This document shows positions 58,820 through 64,000 of a stretch of 64,000 nucleotides of DNA, one piece after another. The stretch's first letter is position 1, and the number at the start of each line of letters is the position of its first letter. Source of the DNA: Strix aluco (taxonomy: Eukaryota > Chordata > Aves > Strigiformes > Strigidae); assembly GCF_031877795.1 (NCBI RefSeq), contig NC_133942.1, positions 2,232,001-2,296,000 on the forward strand. The letters run 5' to 3'. The translations under genes were made by a program, and so were the position numbers. The notes beneath the pieces were generated by a model. That model worked only from the letters and a program-made list of their open reading frames with translations, ran no database searches and had not been told where the DNA came from.

Positions 58820-59262
58820 CTGCCCAAAGAAATGAGTGGAGACTACTTCATCGGGCAACCGAGCTGTGAATCCTCCATAGAGTCTTCCCATTCCTGTTCT
58901 GTTCCCATCAACATTGCCCCAGTCCTACTCATTCCCAGGTACGCATCCTCAGCTACCAAAGGAATTTTCCTGTGATGTGTGCATCCAGCCACGGTGAGCT
59001 GGACTACGTCTTCCAAAGTAATTTCACTTGAGCTCCAGGAGAGCCATAACTCTTGGTCTTTAAAGATTACATTTCCATACCTAATACATCCTAACATATG
59101 TGTCTGAAATAGGTGAGGAATGGTACCTTCTTCTCACTTCTGGCTATGAGGGGAGTCCTGACACCTGGCTCAGATGAGGCACTCACACTGCCCAGCAGGG
59201 AGGACAGGACAGCACACAACTGTAATTAGCTACTAGCTCCCCCCAGAGCAGCTCACAGCTAC

Positions 59263-60324
59263 CTGCAGGCATCCCTGGAGGCACAGCAAAGTGCTCTCCA
59301 GTGAAGGAAGGGGCCTTCCTGCAGCTCTGGCATGGTGGACTTGAGACTGAGCTTAAAAGTGAGAGGAGCAGCACTGTTGTTGGCTATGGTGACAATCTTC
59401 TTCACCGTCTGTCCGATGAAGAGGGCTCCCAGCTTCACCACCTTTCCTTGTGGTTCCACATGAAGTGCTAAGGCTTGGACAATAGGCCCAAGCCAGAGTT
59501 GACCTATAGATGAATCCTGTATATTTTATAACTGATAACCATTGTGCTAACAGGTATTATACTAAGTTATAACAAACCACCTACTCTGATATAAAGGGTG
59601 GAAGTGTTGAAGCCTGAGCAACAGGCCCTGAACCAAAACTGCTAACTCAGTATGTAATCATTAATGAAATATGCATGGAGGATGGAGCTATCTTGGATGT
59701 ATCTTTCCCTTCCTTTATATATGAATAGAGTAACAGAGTCATGAAGACAGGTGCTTGTCCTCGAGACCTGATGTGAGACCTTGTGCATAATCCGATCCAA
59801 TAAGCAGAGAAATTACCTTAGTTTCTTCCTTGAGCCCTGGCCAGGCTCTGGGGGGAACCTAATGTGAAATTTAAACCAGATATTTCCACTTAAAACAAAG
59901 GTGCCAGCTATTCTGGCTTGCTGATTTTTAGGTATATAAGGCTGGACCCGCTCACAGCGACTTTGGATGCCTCACCTACAGGTGGACGCCCCGCGTAGGA
60001 TTTCCCACTTGCCGGGACAGGCTCAACAAATCCTCGCTGCACCCGGGGCTGCCCAGCGCCTGCGGGTCTGGATGGTGAGAACGGGTGCAAGTGGTGATGG
60101 ATCTTTCTTAATCACTATTCTCTCTCTCAGGTAGTAATGATTTGATGCATTACCCTGTATTTTCCTATTTGTTTAAGTGCACTATTCTGTCTTTTCTTAC
60201 TGTATGTTTTCTGTATTATTCTGTTATATTATTTAGTTATTTCTAGTAAAATACGCCTGCTCTTTTCACTCTGGTGTCTGAGTTTAATTGATATCCCTAA
60301 TCAGCAAAACACCACAACGTCAAC
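59263..60324 (-). pseudogene. HYDIN-like exon f, split by a solo LTR
   Basis: The acceptor (TTTCTCCTGCCTTAG) and the first 13 exonic bases are at 60,312-60,324. The rest of the exon continues at 59,460 and runs to donor GTAGCT at 59,263. Between them is an 851-bp LTR flanked by ccaca on both sides. Ignoring the LTR, the reading passes through a VVEPQGKVVKLGALFIGQ stretch in frame across the insertion point. As it stands a transcript would read from eight codons or fewer into the LTR. The last third of the exon also reads better in a shifted frame. Confidence 0.88.
59461..60311. mobile_element. Solo LTR of an ERV inside a HYDIN-like exon
   Basis: TG...CA ends (TGAAGTGC...GCAAAACA), 851 bp, flanked by the 5-bp target duplication ccaca (59,456-59,460 and 60,312-60,316). 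A TATA box (tatataa) lies at 59,933-59,939, giving plus orientation opposite to the gene. It is of the same family as the LTR at 41,647-42,283. No internal ERV sequence adjoins it, so it is a recombined solo LTR. The 5-bp duplication fits ERVL-like or gammaretrovirus-like and some class II integrases; I do not assign the class. Confidence 0.9.
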
Positions 60325-60500
60325 CTAAGGCAGGAGAAATTAATATAAAGCAAAAGGAAAGAAGGAGAAAAGGTTTTCTGACACCCTTGTGGCAGAAAAC
60401 TAAAACATGGTAGGCTGGGGAAGAGATGAAGAAAACAAGCGAGAAAGCTGTGCCCGCGGCCTGTGCCACCTGGGGTTTTAAGATTTGGATTTCATCTCAC

Positions 60501-60699
60501 CTTCATTTCCGTGCCCCTTCCTCGGACCTCAATAGTTTGCTGGCAAAGACCGTTGATTTCAAAAGGGATGAGCTCATGGTAAGACGCAATCTCTCTGGGA
60601 TAGAAAGTGATGGGCACCGCCACTGTCCCTCCTGGGCGTAGGACGTACCCTGGGAATTCCACATGGAGGTGTGAGGTGCTGGTGAACAAGCAGCTCAGA
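60501..60699 (-). CDS. HYDIN-like exon e
   Basis: Acceptor TTTCTGCCAG, donor GTGAGA; 199 bp, one leading base then 66 codons. Contains SLSCLFTSTSHLHVEFPG and the very HYDIN-like YPREIASYHELIPFEINGL. Intact and in phase with both neighbours as they were before the LTR insertion. Confidence 0.88.
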
Positions 60700-60882
60700 C
60701 TGGCAGAAAGCACAGCTGAGAGGAGCAGAGGTGTCACAAGGCTGTGTGTGCAACATCAGGGCTACTTAGGGCTCTCCTGTCTCCACTCCCTGCGTCCTCA
60801 GGATGTCACCCACAGTGCTCATGAGGACATGGAGCAGGCACATGCTAAGCAAGGGCTGAAGGAGTGTGTGGAGAAGGCCTAC

Positions 60883-61045
60883 CTCACATCCTTATCTGGC
60901 TGGTTCGTGATGATGAGGCTCTGATGGGAAGGTGCCACTCCAGCGTAGTAGATGAAGCAGGTTCCAAAGTTGAGTCTGGTAGTGGAGAAGTGGACAGTGG
61001 GCATTACCACAGTGGCCAGGAACACGCAGGTAAACCCTTGTTGAT
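60883..61045 (-). pseudogene. HYDIN-like exon d, frameshifted near its start
   Basis: Acceptor CTCCTCGCCAG, donor GTAGGC. It encodes VVMPTVHFSTTRLNFGTC and ends with two bases that join exon e as Ser. Its length is 163 bp where the phases require 164; the loss maps to a G run at about 61,034-61,037. Confidence 0.75.
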
Positions 61046-61612
61046 CTGGCGAGGAGAAAGACAGCATGAGCCCACTGAAGATATGGGAACTACAACTGCA
61101 AACACCGAGGAAGAGGATGGGGGGCAGCTGGCTGCACTGACAATAAGGAAAAGCAAGTGCCAAAAGACTCCAGAATGGCAATAGAAGGTAGAAGGCTTGG
61201 TCCAAGAGGGAATGGGTTTTTGGAGAGTCGTGGCCCTGCTTTGTGCAGCCACATGCTGAGCTGTGCGGCCACATGCTGGCAGGACCTTTCTGCACGGTGG
61301 GACCAGCACAGCAGAGGCCTGGCAAGGAGAAACAGCTCCATCTCCACACACATCTAGGACCCCCCCAGATTAGGGGCAGAGGGGGCCTGGGGGATATGCC
61401 CTGCCACAAAAGTGCTTCCCAAAGTCATCCTGGGTAAGCACTTATTAAAATACTCCATTCAGAAGCTGTCAGGCTCTTTATTTCTGCAACAGGAGCCTCT
61501 TTGCCTCGTTCAGGCTCTTCAGTGACAGAGCTCACCCCTAGCTCTGGGCTCCTGCTGCCAAGCTGCTGCGTAGGGAAGGTGAAGGTCCCGTATTAAACCC
61601 TGGTGCCTCACC

Positions 61613-61829
61613 TGCAGCGTCAGCTCTATGTCTTTTAAAGAGCACATCCTCCGTGGGTGAAAAGCCAGCTGGGTCTCTGCTTTCCCTTCGCCTGCACAAC
61701 TGTCTGAGGGGTGACAGTAAGGACCTGCTTACAGGCTGCGGGGCCACTCAGTTCCCACGAGAAGGTGAAGCTGAACTTGCTGTTATTGTGGATGCTAAAG
61801 AGATGCTGGACATTCTTGTTCAGCTGTAT
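61613..61829 (-). pseudogene. HYDIN-like exon c, frameshifted
   Basis: Acceptor TTTTCCCTGCAG, donor GTGAGG; 217 bp where the flanking phases require 216. The first part reads IQLNKNVQHLFSIHNN and the last part AETQLAFHPRRMCSLKDIE in another frame, with the shift at about 61,680-61,705, consistent with one extra base. Confidence 0.75.
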
Positions 61830-62091
61830 CTGCAGGGAAAAGCAGTGAGGACTGGGGGTTAGAGCACATGCAAAGTGTCAGCTGCCCAGCAAGTGCTCCT
61901 CCCTAATGTGCTCCTGCATTTTTCATATTCAGCTAATGACCTGTATGAAAGATCAATCTCCCTCCCTCCAGAGACCCATAAATGAAGAAAAACATTCCCT
62001 TGTGTTCAAACGTCTCTGTGAAGCTCCTGGTTCAGGCCCAACGTTGCAGGCCTTTGTGGGGCAAATGGTTCAGGGAAGCAGTGCTGCTCAC

Positions 62092-62296
62092 CTCCTTGAA
62101 ATCAATGACGATCTCCTGTGCACTGAGCTCCGTGACACAGCCGTCGCTGTCCTCACACCTGACAGACGTGTGCACGCTATAGCCGGTGGCCTTGATATTC
62201 AAGGAGAGGGACTGGGTCTTCCTCTTGACATCGCACTTGAGGCTGAAGACCGCCTCTCCTTCTAGTGTTGGTGTGAAGAAGACTGTAATGGGAAAC
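62092..62296 (-). CDS. HYDIN-like exon b
   Basis: Bounded by acceptor CTCTCGCCAG and donor GTGAGC; 205 bp, one leading base then 68 codons, ending in phase 0. Contains FPITVFFTPTLEGEAVFSLK and a KATGYSVH linker between ASH-type domains. Intact. Confidence 0.85.
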
Positions 62297-63362
62297 CTGG
62301 CGAGAGAAGACCCTTTTTGCTCCATTTGCCATCTCTTGGCTTTCCTGGCCACACGTTGCCTGCTCTATGGGAGAGCAGCTGTGCAATGGCCCTGGTGAGG
62401 CCCCAGGCCTGGGAGAAAGCAGGAGCAGCACTCTGCCCTTCCAGGGCCTTCCACTATGGAGCAAGCCCTGGTCAGCCCTGCTTAGGGTACGATGATCCCA
62501 TGCAATGAAATGCCAGAGGATACAACAACAAGGCATCAAACCCTGAGCTAACGCTGACCTTGCTGCCCTGTCCACATGCTACAGGGCACCACTGGGTCGA
62601 GACCCCACTTCTGTCCCAGACACAGAGGAGGGCACTCGTGGAGACCCCCAGTCTCTCTGATCTATATGACAAGGGTAAGTAACATCCTCTTTGCCAAGAG
62701 GAGTCGTCCAGCTCCCGTGACAGCAGCACAACGTGGGTGCCACCAAACTGCCTCTTTGTAATTTTTGTGGGTAATTTCTGGATATGTGATCAAAACCAAA
62801 CAAACTACAGAGATGTAAGGAATTACCACTTCTCAGGTGAGCCACAGTAACTGATACAGGATGCTTTCTTGCACTCTGTGGCAAGCCAAAATTCAGCATC
62901 TTTTAAGACACAGCAAAGCTGCCTGGAGCTAATGTGTTCTCCTTACACCCTGGCAGGCTGGGAGTGGGCACAGGGACATCCATGATGGATCAGCAAATGA
63001 GTTGGTGACTGCTTATACCGCTTGAACTCACAATCACGTCTGAGCACAAATCATGGCTGCAGTTTACAAGAAAAGAGCATCTGCTTTCTGACAGGTGATC
63101 CTGCAAAACACAGCTAGTTGCCTAAGCCTGTTGCTGTCCCCCATGATGGGCTCAAATGCTGCCTGCAGTGCTGCTTCTGTGCTTTGTTGCTCTTGGCCCT
63201 GCACTGACCGCACATGGTGGGCTTTCTCGCTAAAGGAACACAGGGAAGAGAGGAGACCTTGCCCACTTAGAGCTGCTGGCTCAGGGGTCACAGGGGTAAT
63301 ACCCCCAAACATGCTTTTGTCATCAAAACTAGAAGATCCAAAGCCTGAATTTCTGCACCCAC
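62297..63362. other. Intron-like stretch lacking expected HYDIN exons
   Basis: No ASH-type coding match on the minus strand. Exon a ends in phase 0 while exon b needs a two-base carry-over, so at least one exon of the usual gene structure is missing here. Confidence 0.5.
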
Positions 63363-63501
63363 CTCTGCTTGCTTCCCTGGCTGGATGCAACCTCTCTCTG
63401 TGTGGCAGAAGGCGGCCACCTGTTCTGGTGGGGCTTCAGGGTCTTGGCAAGTCCACTGGAACGAATACGTGGAACTGGTTGGGTTCATAACCATGAAGGT
63501 C
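63363..63501 (-). CDS. HYDIN-like exon a (most upstream seen)
   Basis: Bounded by acceptor TTCCCAG and donor GTGGGT; 139 bp, one leading base then 46 codons. It encodes an ASH-type strand pattern (MVMNPTSSTYSFQWTC). No lesion seen. The next exon does not join in phase, in agreement with missing intermediate exons. Confidence 0.8.
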
Positions 63502-64000
63502 CTGGGAACACAAAGCAAAAAAGACTACTAAGGTGATGCTGGGACATTAGTGACTCTGTCCTGCAGCAGACATCAGGCACTGCCCATCCTCGACACTACC
63601 CGGAAGGAGTTATTTGGTACAGTGGAACAAGATTGGGAGCACAAATATTTCATCTGCTTTATAAGGGCCCTGTCTGTTTCCCGGGTGGCTACAGATTAAT
63701 GTCTATTGACAAAGAAATTCTCAAGGATATAGCCAAAGTCTTGCATGCTAAAACGATAAGATCAAGCGAAAATGGTAAAATCAAGTCCAGTCAAACTCCT
63801 TTGGAAGATGGTACTCTTGGTTGTGGTTGCAGCCTTCATTGACCATGTCTGACTGGTATCTCAAAAGAGCAAGAATGTCCCAAGGATGCTCTTCAAAGGG
63901 ACAAAGGTTGTACTGGCCCTATTGCACAAGCTGGGGTTACGTGGTTGTCCCAGACTGACCCATACCTTATTGAAGAAAGGGACAAAGAGAACAAAAAATG
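63502..64000. other. Unassigned right edge
   Basis: A 69-codon plus-strand frame (63,633-63,842) and the AT-richer sequence to the window end match nothing I recognise. It may be an intron of the HYDIN-like gene or an old retroelement piece. Confidence 0.35.

Larger units (their letters stand above)
52511..63501 (-). pseudogene. HYDIN-like pseudogene, C-terminal portion
   Basis: At least 14 minus-strand segments with consensus splice borders encode, in gene order, the C-terminal part of HYDIN. That is a very large protein of repeated ASH/MSP-type immunoglobulin-like domains that builds the C2b projection of the axonemal central pair in motile cilia. I recognise it from stretches such as YPREIASYHELIPFEINGL, DVPGSAKKDYKLTF and SIPFKNIFLQPMAF. 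Upstream exons would lie beyond 64,000. Damage: a solo LTR inside one exon; apparent single-base shifts in the exons at 61,613, 60,883, 58,546, 56,947 (two) and 52,511; a TGA in the last exon; and no sign of the exons expected between 62,296 and 63,363 or between 55,503 and 56,947. Several shifts are in G or C runs, so some could be sequence errors, but the LTR cannot. The name rests on family knowledge, not a search. Confidence 0.85.

Noticed and set aside
63633-63842. 69-codon plus-strand frame at the right edge as a gene
   Set aside because: Short, no recognised domain, no splice evidence, and antisense to the HYDIN-like locus.

Overview
The window looks like a bird chromosome, probably a repeat-rich pericentromeric or otherwise heterochromatic segment. 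The evidence is several CR1-type LINE fragments, an alpharetrovirus-like endogenous retrovirus (ERV) with a tRNA-Trp-like primer-binding site, LTRs of a second ERV family, and split coding segments resembling the ciliary gene HYDIN. The bird assignment is inference from these repeat families. Nothing looks prokaryotic and I recognise no RNA genes or CRISPR arrays.

Layout. (1) 1-37,597 is one uninterrupted satellite array with a 174-bp monomer (about 216 copies), entering from beyond the left edge. It is organised into higher-order blocks of about 13-17 monomers and includes a nearly identical 7,952-bp tandem duplication at about 14.28-30.23 kb. (2) The array breaks directly into a CR1 fragment (37,598-38,098 plus 44,217-about 44,592). 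That CR1 is split by a provirus with 6-bp target duplications (38,099-44,216). The provirus is heavily decayed: only a gag start, a protease with a changed active-site Asp, reverse transcriptase with stops, RNase H/integrase in several frames, and the two ends of env remain. It also carries a foreign ERV fragment at about 41,295-42,283 with its own LTR. (3) 45,130-47,520 is an AT-rich array of ten units of about 240 bp. (4) 47,690-48,250 is a short GC-rich array of three units of about 173 bp, followed by unassigned GC-rich DNA and two more CR1 pieces (49,735-49,955 minus; 51,545-52,083 plus). (5) 52,511-63,501, minus strand, carries at least 14 exon-like segments matching the C-terminal part of HYDIN, a central-pair protein of motile cilia. 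The copy is almost certainly a pseudogene: an 851-bp solo LTR sits inside one exon with a perfect 5-bp target duplication, several exons have single-base frameshifts, expected intermediate exons were not found, and the last exon has a stop where HYDIN has a conserved Trp-Val-Tyr-Tyr stretch.

There is no co-operating gene set. The biology is that of structural repeats, nested insertions and gene decay. The strongest observations are the recent multi-scale satellite amplification with a hairpin-capable monomer, the solo LTR that splits a HYDIN exon, and the mosaic provirus with two different integrase C-termini.
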